38,637 bases of DNA from Elusimicrobiaceae bacterium (GTDB taxonomy: Bacteria; Elusimicrobiota; Elusimicrobia; Elusimicrobiales; Elusimicrobiaceae). Below, in pieces: positions 7,987 to 12,951 of this stretch. The translations under genes and the position numbers were made by a program. The DNA is taken from positions 1 to 38,637 of the forward strand of contig JAFXUJ010000015.1 of NCBI GenBank assembly GCA_017525025.1, read 5' to 3'. Position 1 is the first letter of the stretch, and each line of letters starts with the position of its first letter. A model generated the notes under the pieces. It did not search any database. It saw only the letters and a program-made list of their open reading frames with translations, and was not told the origin of the DNA.

Positions 7987-8011
7987 AACCAGGTTTTATA
8001 TTATCCTGGTT
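7987..8011. promoter_or_regulatory. Inverted repeat AACCAGG-N11-CCTGGTT
   Basis: Perfect 7-bp arms flank an AT-only 11-bp centre. The site lies about 170 bp upstream of the early operon and 45 bp from the first copy of the repeat locus. It has the size of a dimeric repressor or Xis/integrase accessory site. Between it and 7870 I see no gene; the stretch holds one copy of GTTTGTATATTGCG (7943-7956), which recurs downstream of the integrase. Confidence 0.5.
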
Positions 8012-8055
8012 ACATTTTACATTTTTTTATAAATTACCCATTATTTCGGTAAAAA

Positions 8056-8381
8056 ACAACTATTTGACAACTATTTGACAACTATTTGACAACTATTTAC
8101 GTAAAATAGTTGTCACCCCTCAAACACCCTATTTACAAGGGTTTGCGGACTTGCAAACAACTATTTACAACTATTACAACTATTTTCTTTTATTCTTGAT
8201 AAATTTTAAAAAAAGTACCTGGGTACTTTTCAAAACGAAATAATAAAAAATATATAAAAATAGTTGTAAATAGTTGTAATAGTTGTAAGTTAGCAACGAC
8301 TAACAAGCGCAAACCCAATAAATAAAGGCGTTTCGGGGCGAACAACTATTTTTACATATAAACAACTATTTACAACTATTT
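8056..8381. repeat. Complex repeat locus 1: 14 copies of ACAACTATTT in both orientations
   Basis: Direct copies start at 8056, 8067, 8078 and 8089 (11-bp period), 8157, 8167, 8176, 8342, 8362 and 8372. Inverted copies (AAATAGTTGT) start at 8104, 8258, 8268 and 8278. The copies at 8089 and 8104 form a dyad with a 5-nt centre. The triplets 8157-8185 and 8258-8286 face each other across a 72-bp AT-rich core that contains a 9-bp palindrome. Spacers of about 40-55 bp carry GC-richer words such as GTTTGCGG and GGCGTTT. No gene fits inside. The same plan recurs at 35075-35416. Likely a multi-site binding array for a phage protein (origin, partition or operator). Confidence 0.9.
8211..8230. repeat. 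Palindrome AAAAGTACC-TG-GGTACTTTT in the core of repeat locus 1
   Basis: Nine-bp perfect arms with a 2-bp centre, sitting in the middle of the AT-rich core between the facing repeat triplets. The equivalent core of locus 2 has GTAC and GTACC words (near 35250 and 35264) but not a matching palindrome. It may be the symmetric centre of a nucleoprotein complex or a melting site. Confidence 0.7.
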
Positions 8382-8396
8382 TTGGGGGTTTTTATT

Positions 8397-9404
8397 ATGC
8401 GACGTGGAAACGGTGACGGATCCATTATTAAACTATCAGGAAAACGGCGGCGGCCCTATGCTGTCCGGGTTACTGTTGGTTGGTCTGATACGGGGAAACA
8501 GATTTATAAATACATCGGGTATTATTCCGGTAAACGCGAGGCAAACGCGGCGTTACGGGCATACCTGGTTAACCCTTACGACGTAACCGTAACCGATACA
8601 AAATTAAAAGATATATTTAACGCCTGGTTAAAAAATACTAATTTAAAACCGGTCACAATCTCCGGGTACAAATCGGCGTTTAACCAATCCTATAACATAC
8701 ACAATTTAAAAATACGTGATGTTAATATGTCCGATCTTGATAATGCCATGTACAATTTAAAACCGAGTATGCAAGCAAGTTTTAAAAATGCCATGCTGCA
8801 CGTTTACAAATACGCAATTAAAAATAACATGGTTGAAAAAAATTTGGCCGAATATCTCGAACCACAACAACCGGAACGTAAAAAGCGCGTACCGTTTACA
8901 GTTGAGCAAATCGAACAAATTAAAAGGTTTAACCATAAATATACGGATATTGTCATTATACTGTTATATTCCGGTATGCGTATAAACGAATTGTTGGGTA
9001 TGAAAAAAGAAAACGTTAATTTACAACAACGGGTTATGGTTGGCGGTCTGAAAACACGGGCCGGTATAAATAGGATTATCCCGATCCATAACGAAATTTA
9101 CGATATTGTTGAACGTTATTACAATAACTGTAATAAATATTTAATTGAGCATAACGGCCGCCCGGTTGTTTATCGTACATTTATGACGGTATTTTGGGCG
9201 CGATTAAAAGAATATCTAAATACAGACCAAACGCCGCATTGTACGCGCCATACGTTCGTTACATTCGCCGATAACTGCGAAATAGATAAAATCATATTAA
9301 AAAAGATTGTCGGGCATGAAACACGGGATATAACCGACGATGTATACAACCATAAGGGTATAAACGATTTATTGACGGAAATAAACAAATTAGAATACAA
9401 ATAA
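8397..9404 (+). CDS. int: Tyrosine-type site-specific integrase
   Basis: A 335-residue tyrosine recombinase. An AP2-like, basic N-terminal arm-binding region (about 1-60) is followed by a SAM-like core-binding domain (about 68-155) and the catalytic domain. Catalytic residues are visible: R195 (SGMRINELL), K219 (GGLKTRAG), H281 and R284 (PHCTRHTF), H307 (VGHETR) and Y317 (DVYNH). ATG at 8397 has GGGGG eight bases upstream; an in-frame TTG at 8382 is not used. It would insert the phage into the host chromosome and, with the excisionase-like protein, remove it. The last repeat of locus 1 ends just upstream of its ribosome site, so binding there could govern its expression. Confidence 0.96.
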   Translation: MRRGNGDGSIIKLSGKRRRPYAVRVTVGWSDTGKQIYKYIGYYSGKREANAALRAYLVNPYDVTVTDTKLKDIFNAWLKNTNLKPVTISGYKSAFNQSYNIHNLKIRDVNMSDLDNAMYNLKPSMQASFKNAMLHVYKYAIKNNMVEKNLAEYLEPQQPERKKRVPFTVEQIEQIKRFNHKYTDIVIILLYSGMRINELLGMKKENVNLQQRVMVGGLKTRAGINRIIPIHNEIYDIVERYYNNCNKYLIEHNGRPVVYRTFMTVFWARLKEYLNTDQTPHCTRHTFVTFADNCEIDKIILKKIVGHETRDITDDVYNHKGINDLLTEINKLEYK

Positions 9405-9407
9405 AAA

Positions 9408-9431
9408 AGCACCCTCACGGGTGCTATTTTT
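9408..9431 (+). terminator. Intrinsic terminator after integrase
   Basis: AGCACCC-TCAC-GGGTGCT hairpin (9408-9425) begins 4 bases after the integrase stop and is followed by ATTTTTG. Confidence 0.9.
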
Positions 9432-9755
9432 GTATATTGTATTGTCTATTGCACACAAAATAAACGGGTGTTTTAGGGTGTCTTAAACTGCTTTCAAATC
9501 TACGTTTTCGCGATGTATCACGGGTTTGTATATGTGGCAAAATATATCACATAACATATTTTATACCCCCTAAAACGTTGATTTTATGCGGTTTTAATAT
9601 TGCGTTTGTATATTGCGTGTCACTTTTAACAATTGTGTTTTTATATTGGGCCTTGTTGCATATCGCCCGTAAATCCATAATAATACGTTGGTCAAAATAG
9701 GTCAAACAAAACGCATTGGTAATACTTACATACCCCCAACGGCGTACAAACTTGT
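9432..9755. other. Intergenic region behind integrase; probable attP and arm-site region
   Basis: About 360 bp without a gene. The word TTTGTATATTG occurs at 9429-9439 and inside GTTTGTATATTGCG at 9604-9617; a third copy lies across the integrase gene at 7943-7956. Copies on both sides of int are what arm-type integrase or Xis sites look like, so attP is likely here. No tRNA 3' fragment or other obvious core was recognised, so the crossover site itself cannot be placed. Confidence 0.45.
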
Positions 9756-9773
9756 TATACTACTATTAGTATA
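9756..9773. promoter_or_regulatory. Palindrome TATACTA-CTAT-TAGTATA upstream of SAP-HTH gene
   Basis: Perfect 7-bp arms with a 4-bp centre, 20 bp before the probable start of the SAP-HTH regulator. It shares the TATAC...GTATA ends of the 20-bp operator family but is two bases shorter and lacks the CC/GG. It overlaps weak -10-like words (TATACT, TATATT). Autoregulation is the likely use. Confidence 0.5.
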
Positions 9774-9792
9774 TATTAAGGGGCTGTTATTA

Positions 9793-10194
9793 TTGAACCG
9801 TAAAAAACAACTTGAACAATTAACCGGTATGCAATTAGTTGATTTAATGATTGAGTACAAAATACCAACTGATTGTAAACGATCCGAGGCAATCGAACGT
9901 ATATTAGCACATGAAAAACCACCGAAACAAACAAGGCCGCCCCGGAACGCTGCACAAACCAAATTAAAGGCCGTACGGATCCGAACCGGATTAACTCAAA
10001 AACAGTTGGCGGACGCGTCCGGGCTAAACTTGCGAACGCTGCAACATTACGAGCAAGGGGCAAAACCCTTTGACAACGCCCATATTAGCGTTATTTTGAA
10101 CGTATGCAACGCGTTAAACTGTACATATGCCGATATAATCGAAAACGCCGATTATATCCAGGTATTTAACGAATATATGAACCGTGTAAAATAA
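9793..10194 (+). CDS. SAP domain + Cro/CI-type HTH fusion regulator
   Basis: The best start is TTG at 9793, nine bases after AAGGGG, giving 133 residues. Residues 6-38 (QLEQLTGMQLVDLMIEYKIP ... RSEAIERIL) look like a SAP/HeH helix-extended-loop-helix, a DNA-binding module. A basic Pro-rich linker (41-57) leads to a Cro/CI HTH at about 58-117 (LTQKQLADASGLNLRTLQHY). The HTH closely resembles that of the 10500 gene, so the two are paralogues. Neither has a peptidase domain, so induction would not follow the RecA-cleavage route. It is probably a lysogeny regulator. The plus-strand position with integrase supports this. Confidence 0.85.
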   Translation: MNRKKQLEQLTGMQLVDLMIEYKIPTDCKRSEAIERILAHEKPPKQTRPPRNAAQTKLKAVRIRTGLTQKQLADASGLNLRTLQHYEQGAKPFDNAHISVILNVCNALNCTYADIIENADYIQVFNEYMNRVK

Positions 10195-10210
10195 TTACAC
10201 AAAAAATAAA

Positions 10211-10234
10211 CCGCCCTGTTTGGGCGGCTTTTTT
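10211..10234 (+). terminator. Intrinsic terminator after SAP-HTH gene
   Basis: CCGCCC-TGTTT-GGGCGG (10211-10227) followed by CTTTTTT. The opposite strand also has a T run, so it may act in both directions. Confidence 0.88.
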
Positions 10235-10266
10235 ATAAAGGGGGGGCTTTTCCCTTATAGCATAAT

Positions 10267-10286
10267 TATACGCCTTTTGGTGTATA
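10267..10286. promoter_or_regulatory. Operator site TATACGCC-TTTT-GGTGTATA
   Basis: A perfect-end member of the 20-bp operator family, with G/T variation at one position. TATAAT words overlap both ends (10283-10288 plus, 10270-10265 minus), but I see no good -35 for either. Confidence 0.75.
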
Positions 10287-10338
10287 ATGAGTATTAACAG
10301 ATTGCACAAATTAGCTATGTTGTATTTGTGTATGATTT

Positions 10339-10358
10339 TATACCCTTATAGGCGTATA
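10339..10358. promoter_or_regulatory. Operator site TATACCCT-TATA-GGCGTATA
   Basis: Second member of the operator family, with TATAAT at 10355-10360 on the plus strand. The -35 is poor. A transcript from here would run about 70 nt to the terminator at 10408-10438 and carry a UCUCCUUUCUC tract (10387-10396 region), complementary to ribosome-binding sites. Confidence 0.65.
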
Positions 10359-10407
10359 ATTTTATTGGGGTTTTTATATATTATTTCTCCTTTCTCATTA
10401 CGAACGG

Positions 10408-10438
10408 CCGCCGGGGCTCCTCACAACCCGGCGGTTTT
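10408..10438 (+). terminator. Plus-strand intrinsic terminator in the regulator intergenic region
   Basis: CCGCCGGG (10408-10415) pairs with CCCGGCGG (10427-10434), followed by TTTTATT. No coding gene precedes it after the previous terminator, implying a short non-coding transcript from 10283 or 10355. Confidence 0.8.
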
Positions 10439-10442
10439 ATTA

Positions 10443-10471
10443 TTGCTTTTATACACCGCAAGGGGTATAAT
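10443..10471 (+). promoter_or_regulatory. Promoter-operator of the second HTH regulator
   Basis: TTGCTT (10443-10448), 17 bp, TATAAT (10466-10471). The operator TATACACC-GCAA-GGGGTATA (10450-10469) fills the spacer and shares bases with the -10, so a bound regulator would block RNA polymerase. This suggests autoregulation of the gene starting at 10500. Confidence 0.8.
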
Positions 10472-10499
10472 ATGACAAAAACATAACAGGGGGCTTTAT

Positions 10500-10721
10500 A
10501 TGTCTAATCTGAAAAACGCAAGGATCCGGGCGGGGCTTTCACAATCTGAATTAGCCAAACAAGCGGGCGTTAATTTCCGTATGCTGCAAAACTACGAGCA
10601 AGGCGTTAAGAACATCGACGGCGCAAAAATTGAAACGTTGGCAGCGTTGGCCCGCGTCCTGGGTTGCGGTATATCTGAAATATTAGAAAATCCGGACGCG
10701 GTTAAAAATGTACGTATTTAA
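10500..10721 (+). CDS. Cro/CI-type HTH regulator, 73 aa
   Basis: Nearly the whole 73-residue protein is one HTH_3 domain (RAGLSQSELAKQAGVNFRMLQNY at about 11-33). No oligomerisation or protease domain follows. ATG at 10500 has GGGGG at a normal distance. The sequence parallels the C-terminal half of the SAP-HTH protein (RIR.GL.Q..LA...G.N.R.LQ.YEQG.K..D), so one arose from the other or both from a shared ancestor. Its own promoter contains the 20-bp operator, and similar operators control the accessory operons. It is therefore the best candidate for the regulator that reads them. The tRNA-Gln follows in the same transcript. Confidence 0.88.
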   Translation: MSNLKNARIRAGLSQSELAKQAGVNFRMLQNYEQGVKNIDGAKIETLAALARVLGCGISEILENPDAVKNVRI

Positions 10722-10730
10722 TTTTAATTA

Positions 10731-10761
10731 AGTTAAAACGAGTTAAAACGAGTTAAAAACG
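10731..10761. repeat. Three tandem 10-bp repeats (AGTTAAAACG)
   Basis: AGTTAAAACG at 10731 and 10741 and AGTTAAAAAC-G at 10751 lie between the HTH stop and the tRNA. A 10-bp period places each copy on the same DNA face, as for a cooperatively bound protein or a bent segment. No function is assigned. Confidence 0.7.
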
Positions 10762-10776
10762 ATTTAAATTAAATAA

Positions 10777-10851
10777 TGCGGTTTAGTACAATGGTTAGTG
10801 CGTACGGCTTTGACCCGTAAAATAATAGTTCGATCCTATTAACCGCAGCCA
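10777..10851 (+). tRNA. tRNA-Gln (anticodon TTG) with encoded CCA
   Basis: A complete cloverleaf reads by eye: 7-bp acceptor TGCGGTT/AACCGCA, 4-bp D stem (10786-10789/10798-10801), 5-bp anticodon stem TACGG/CCGTA with loop CTTTGAC (anticodon TTG at 10110-10112 of the 10.8-kb region, i.e. 10110 read as 10110+700: 10810-10812), 4-nt variable loop, 5-bp T stem AATAG/CTATT with loop TTCGATC, discriminator G and CCA at 10849-10851. It decodes CAA. Most late genes here write Gln as CAA, so it matches phage demand. It lies 55 bp after the HTH gene with its own terminator, so it is probably co-transcribed with that regulator. Confidence 0.95.
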
Positions 10852-10853
10852 CA

Positions 10854-10883
10854 AATAACACGGCGTTAAACCGTGTTATTTTT
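10854..10883 (+). terminator. Intrinsic terminator after tRNA-Gln
   Basis: AATAACACGG (10854-10863) pairs perfectly with CCGTGTTATT (10871-10880) across a 7-nt loop, followed by a T run. Confidence 0.92.
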
Positions 10884-10923
10884 CGTTTTAAGGCGTTCCA
10901 ACATTATTTTAGTATAATTACAC

Positions 10924-10951
10924 CCCCGAACGCTTGCGGGCGTTCCTGGGG
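10924..10951 (+). other. Hairpin downstream of the tRNA terminator
   Basis: CCCC and GAACGC pair with GCGTTC and GGGG, with a small bulge, followed by CTATTTT. A TATAAT word lies at 10913-10918 but has no convincing -35. It may be a second plus-strand terminator that insulates the opposing operon. Confidence 0.5.
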
Positions 10952-10965
10952 CTATTTTGGGCGTT

Positions 10966-10990
10966 AAAAAACCGCCCTTATTGCGGGCGG
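10966..10990 (-). terminator. Terminator of accessory operon A
   Basis: On the minus strand CCGCCC-N7-GGGCGG (10990-10972) is followed by TTTTTT (10971-10966). The stop codon of the last gene lies in the loop. Confidence 0.88.
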
Positions 10991-11130
10991 TATATTTTAT
11001 GTAATCTGTTGTATTCGTCTAATGCTTTAAAGAATGTTGCACCGTGATGTTGTAACCCTAATAACTTACGTTCTAATTTTAAAAACTTTTCTTTGCTATC
11101 CGGCATTGCTAATATTGTTTCGTACTTCAT
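10978..11130 (-). CDS. Hypothetical small protein, 50 aa (accessory operon A)
   Basis: ATG at 11130 has GAGG nine bases upstream. The product is highly charged and predicted helical (PDSKEKFLKLERKLLGLQ), with a basic C-terminus (NRLHKIYRPQ). No family is recognised. It is the last of four small genes transcribed from the operator-controlled promoter at 11690-11717, and its stop codon is inside the operon terminator. Small size and company suggest an accessory or anti-host role, which is inference only. Confidence 0.75.
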   Translation of the reverse strand: MKYETILAMPDSKEKFLKLERKLLGLQHHGATFFKALDEYNRLHKIYRPQ

Positions 11131-11131
11131 G

Positions 11132-11284
11132 TTATTTTACCTCAATTACTATTATGTGTTCGTCCTTTTCTAATTCCCTAAAATCGCTACAATAAGTTAT
11201 TATGTTATATCCTATTGCCCTAAAATCTTTTGTTAGTTGGTTTAACTGTTTTCTATTCTTTACGATGTATTTATGCTGTTTCAT
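11132..11284 (-). CDS. Hypothetical small protein, 50 aa (accessory operon A)
   Basis: ATG at 11284 is chosen because GGGGGCG precedes it; a longer frame upstream lacks a ribosome site. The 50-residue product begins with a basic segment (KQHKYIVKNRKQLNQLTKDF) and ends in an acidic strand (ELEKDEHIIVIEVK), consistent with a small alpha-beta fold. No family is recognised. It ends one base before the start of the next gene. Confidence 0.75.
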   Translation of the reverse strand: MKQHKYIVKNRKQLNQLTKDFRAIGYNIITYCSDFRELEKDEHIIVIEVK

Positions 11285-11297
11285 GTTGCGCCCCCTG

Positions 11298-11465
11298 TTA
11301 TGCTGCCTCGATACTGTATGTACCGTAATACTCATTAAATCCGTTGTAATCTGTTTTATCTTTTCCCATTTCGTCGTACTGTGCTTTTACTTCGATTGCC
11401 TCGGCCATTGTATCAACGTGTTCCATAACCTCGTTTGTTCTGTTGTTAATAATTGCGTATGTCAT
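11298..11465 (-). CDS. Hypothetical small protein, 55 aa (accessory operon A)
   Basis: ATG at 11465, with AGAGGTAAC upstream. The product is acidic and starts with a beta-like segment (TYAIINNRTNEVMEHVDT), then a helix (AEAIEVKAQYDEM), then a Tyr-rich end (NGFNEYYGTYS). The layout is that of short phage proteins of unknown role. It is the second gene of operon A, 18 bp below the first. Confidence 0.75.
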   Translation of the reverse strand: MTYAIINNRTNEVMEHVDTMAEAIEVKAQYDEMGKDKTDYNGFNEYYGTYSIEAA

Positions 11466-11483
11466 TTTTTGTTACCTCTTATT

Positions 11484-11657
11484 TTAAAGTCCTACACTTG
11501 CCATTACTTTTGATAATTCCGGGTCAATTCCTTGTGCTATAAGTTCGGCGGTTCTTTGCTTTTTAATTGCCTTTTCGGCTTTCTTAATGTGAGTTCTTAC
11601 TATTTCGTCGTACTCAATCATTTGTGCTAATTCGTTTAATCCATTAACCTTTATCAT
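11484..11657 (-). CDS. Hypothetical small helical protein, 57 aa (accessory operon A)
   Basis: ATG at 11657 follows AAAGGA. The product is largely helical and basic in the middle (THIKKAEKAIKKQRTAELI) and ends PELSKVMASVGL. No family is recognised. It is the first gene of the operon, so it is expressed soonest once the operator at 11692-11711 is free. Confidence 0.75.
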   Translation of the reverse strand: MIKVNGLNELAQMIEYDEIVRTHIKKAEKAIKKQRTAELIAQGIDPELSKVMASVGL

Positions 11658-11689
11658 TTTTTGTTACCGTCCTTTGCTTTGATAGTTAT

Positions 11690-11717
11690 ATTATACACCT
11701 TTTGGGGTATAGTTCAA
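11690..11717 (-). promoter_or_regulatory. Promoter-operator of accessory operon A
   Basis: On the minus strand TTGAAC (11717-11712), 16 bp, TATAAT (11695-11690). The operator TATACACC-TTTT-GGGGTATA (plus-strand reading, 11692-11711) fills the spacer exactly as at the HTH promoter, so the same regulator should control both. Confidence 0.85.
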
Positions 11718-11746
11718 TACTTCAAATGTTAACAAACTGTAAACAC

Positions 11747-11772
11747 AAAAACGGCGGGTTAGGATCCCGCCG
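11747..11772 (-). terminator. Terminator of accessory operon B
   Basis: On the minus strand CGGCGGG (11772-11766), 7-nt loop containing the upstream gene's stop codon, CCCGCCG (11758-11752), then TTTTT. Confidence 0.88.
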
Positions 11773-12172
11773 CCGTTACTCTTAATAGTATTTTTGTGTA
11801 TTCAGTTTGTGTTATGCCCTTACAATCGTATTTTTCTTGTAGGTTGAGGAAACATTGCATTAAATACCGTTCATCGTGCCAACCTTTGAATAAATTGTTA
11901 TATTCGGGCGTAATTAAGGCGTACGGCTTATTAATCCATTTTTCAAAGTTACTAAAATTGCATTTATACCCCCGGCGTTCCATTTCGCAAAATATTAAAT
12001 AACCATATTTCCAAAAATGCCCCGTCGGATAATCCATAATTTTATTAACTAATATATGGTTCGGTGTGCCTTTTACTGCGATGTTACGGGCAATCGCGCA
12101 ACATTCCCGCCATTGGCCCAACAACTGTTGTTTTGGTAAAACCGGTATTAAATCTTTGTGCCACAATCTCAT
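11759..12172 (-). CDS. Pyrimidine-dimer DNA glycosylase / endonuclease V-like protein
   Basis: The 137-residue protein starts MRLWHKDLIPVLPKQQLLGQWRE when read in two parts (MRLWHKDLIP, VLPKQQLLGQWRE), the N-terminal signature of the PF03013/TIGR02328 family related to T4 endonuclease V. EMERRGYKCN near 72-81 is another family landmark. Known relatives cut pyrimidine dimers through glycosylase and AP-lyase activity, with the N-terminal region catalytic. Here it may repair phage DNA or act on modified or defence-damaged DNA. It is the last gene of operon B, 14 bp after its neighbour, and its stop lies in the terminator loop. The family call is good; the substrate is inferred. Confidence 0.85.
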   Translation of the reverse strand: MRLWHKDLIPVLPKQQLLGQWRECCAIARNIAVKGTPNHILVNKIMDYPTGHFWKYGYLIFCEMERRGYKCNFSNFEKWINKPYALITPEYNNLFKGWHDERYLMQCFLNLQEKYDCKGITQTEYTKILLRVTAAGS

Positions 12173-12186
12173 ATTGTCACCCCCTA

Positions 12187-12372
12187 TTAGCCTACTAACT
12201 CACGTTTAACAACGTTACGTACGATGTTATATAACGTTTCGTTGTCCTGGTATGTAATTTTGCCGTGTTGATAACTCATATCGACGTTACCGCAAAATGT
12301 GTATAAATCCTCTTTTGTTCTTATGTTGGATAACTCAACAACCAATTGTTTAAAAGTCTTATAGTTTGTCAC
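12187..12372 (-). CDS. Hypothetical small protein, 61 aa (accessory operon B)
   Basis: The start is GTG at 12372, in a leader (AACAGGGGGTACGGATCC before the start) almost identical to that of the next upstream gene, which has ATG. The product is helical (KTFKQLVVELSNIRTKEDLYTF) when read across residues 5-26, with a C-terminal NIVRNVVKRELVG. No family is recognised. It may be a diverged duplicate of a common small-gene cassette rather than of its neighbour's protein. Confidence 0.75.
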   Translation of the reverse strand: MTNYKTFKQLVVELSNIRTKEDLYTFCGNVDMSYQHGKITYQDNETLYNIVRNVVKRELVG

Positions 12373-12388
12373 GGATCCGTACCCCCTG

Positions 12389-12547
12389 TTATGCGTATTT
12401 TTCTAACAACTCGTTAAAATCTTTTGCAATTGTCATTATTACGTCGTGTTTTTCTTGATCGTTTAACCCGTTCCACTTTTCAACGCCTAATACTGATATA
12501 TAAGCCTCTTTTATCATTTCAATTATTCTATTTTCTTTTGCTGTCAT
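12389..12547 (-). CDS. Hypothetical small protein, 52 aa (accessory operon B)
   Basis: ATG at 12547 with GGGGG upstream. The product is wholly helical and acidic (RIIEMIKEAYISVLGVEKW, then DQEKHDVIMTIAKDFNELLE). No family is recognised. Its leader duplicates that of the 12372 gene over about 25 bp, including the GGATCC word between ribosome site and start. Confidence 0.75.
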   Translation of the reverse strand: MTAKENRIIEMIKEAYISVLGVEKWNGLNDQEKHDVIMTIAKDFNELLEKYA

Positions 12548-12563
12548 GGATCCGTACCCCCTG

Positions 12564-12743
12564 TTATAATAATTTGCCGTAATATTCGACTTCCAATTTT
12601 GCGACGTTGTAACCGTCTAAAACGTTAAATTTGTCTAGTTCTTCAAAATCATTTGTGTATAATGCTTTGTACATTTCAAGTTCTGTTAATCCTGTAAGTG
12701 TTAAACCGTTGCTAAAATGAATATAAAATTTATTGTTTTTCAT
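12564..12743 (-). CDS. Hypothetical small protein, 59 aa (accessory operon B)
   Basis: ATG at 12743, with AAAGGAACGGTACAAGGAA upstream. The product begins KNNKFYIHFSNGLTLTGL and continues into two charged segments (EMYKALYTNDFEELDKF, YNVAKLEVEYYGKLL). It looks like a compact alpha-beta protein but no family is recognised. It is the promoter-proximal gene of operon B. Confidence 0.75.
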   Translation of the reverse strand: MKNNKFYIHFSNGLTLTGLTELEMYKALYTNDFEELDKFNVLDGYNVAKLEVEYYGKLL

Positions 12744-12783
12744 TTCCTTGTACCGTTCCTTTCTTTGTTTTATGGCCTTATTA

Positions 12784-12831
12784 TATACCCCTTTTGGTGT
12801 ATATCATATTGACAAAACGCATAATATCAAC
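12784..12831 (-). promoter_or_regulatory. Promoter and operator of accessory operon B
   Basis: On the minus strand TTGATA (12831-12826), 17 bp, TATGAT (12808-12803). The operator TATACCCC-TTTT-GGTGTATA (12784-12803) overlaps the -10 edge and the start point. A TATAAT word also overlaps its far end (12785-12780) but lacks a -35 at the right distance. Confidence 0.7.
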
Positions 12832-12855
12832 GGTTTTATTTGTGCAATCTTTTTG

Positions 12856-12883
12856 TTGATATATACCCCTTTTGGTGTATAAT
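12856..12883 (+). promoter_or_regulatory. Plus-strand promoter-operator facing the late-operon terminator
   Basis: TTGATA (12856-12861), 16 bp, TATAAT (12878-12883), with operator TATACCCC-TTTT-GGTGTATA (12862-12881) in the spacer. It is divergent from the operon B promoter 25 bp away, but no coding gene follows it on the plus strand. Confidence 0.75.
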
Positions 12884-12889
12884 AATAGT

Positions 12890-12951
12890 ATAAGGGGAGA
12901 GCCCCCCTTATATAAAAAAAAGAACCCCCGGCGGTTAACCGGGGGTTTTAT
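12890..12951 (+). ncRNA. Candidate short RNA from the orphan promoter
   Basis: A transcript starting about 7 bases after the -10 would be roughly 60 nt: a TAAGGGG/CCCCTTA hairpin (12891-12910), an A-rich linker, then the 9-bp terminator hairpin at 12923-12947. It has no frame with a ribosome site. It could be a regulatory RNA, or the promoter may only occlude convergent late transcription. Prediction only. Confidence 0.4.
12923..12951. terminator. Bidirectional terminator at the end of the late operon
   Basis: AACCCCCGG (12923-12931) pairs with CCGGGGGTT (12939-12947). A T run follows on the plus strand and TTCTTTTTTTT on the minus strand. Confidence 0.93.

Noticed and set aside
8056-8381. 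CRISPR array
   Set aside because: Repeat units are 9-11 bp, in both orientations, with spacers of zero or irregular length and no cas genes.
10287-10475. Plus-strand frame of 62 codons between the two regulators
   Set aside because: It overlaps two operators and a terminator, has no ribosome site and a low-complexity hydrophobic product.
10777-10851. tRNA-Gln as the attP core
   Set aside because: The tRNA is complete with its own terminator and is 1.4 kb from int behind two regulator genes; integration sites in tRNAs usually leave only a 3' fragment next to int.
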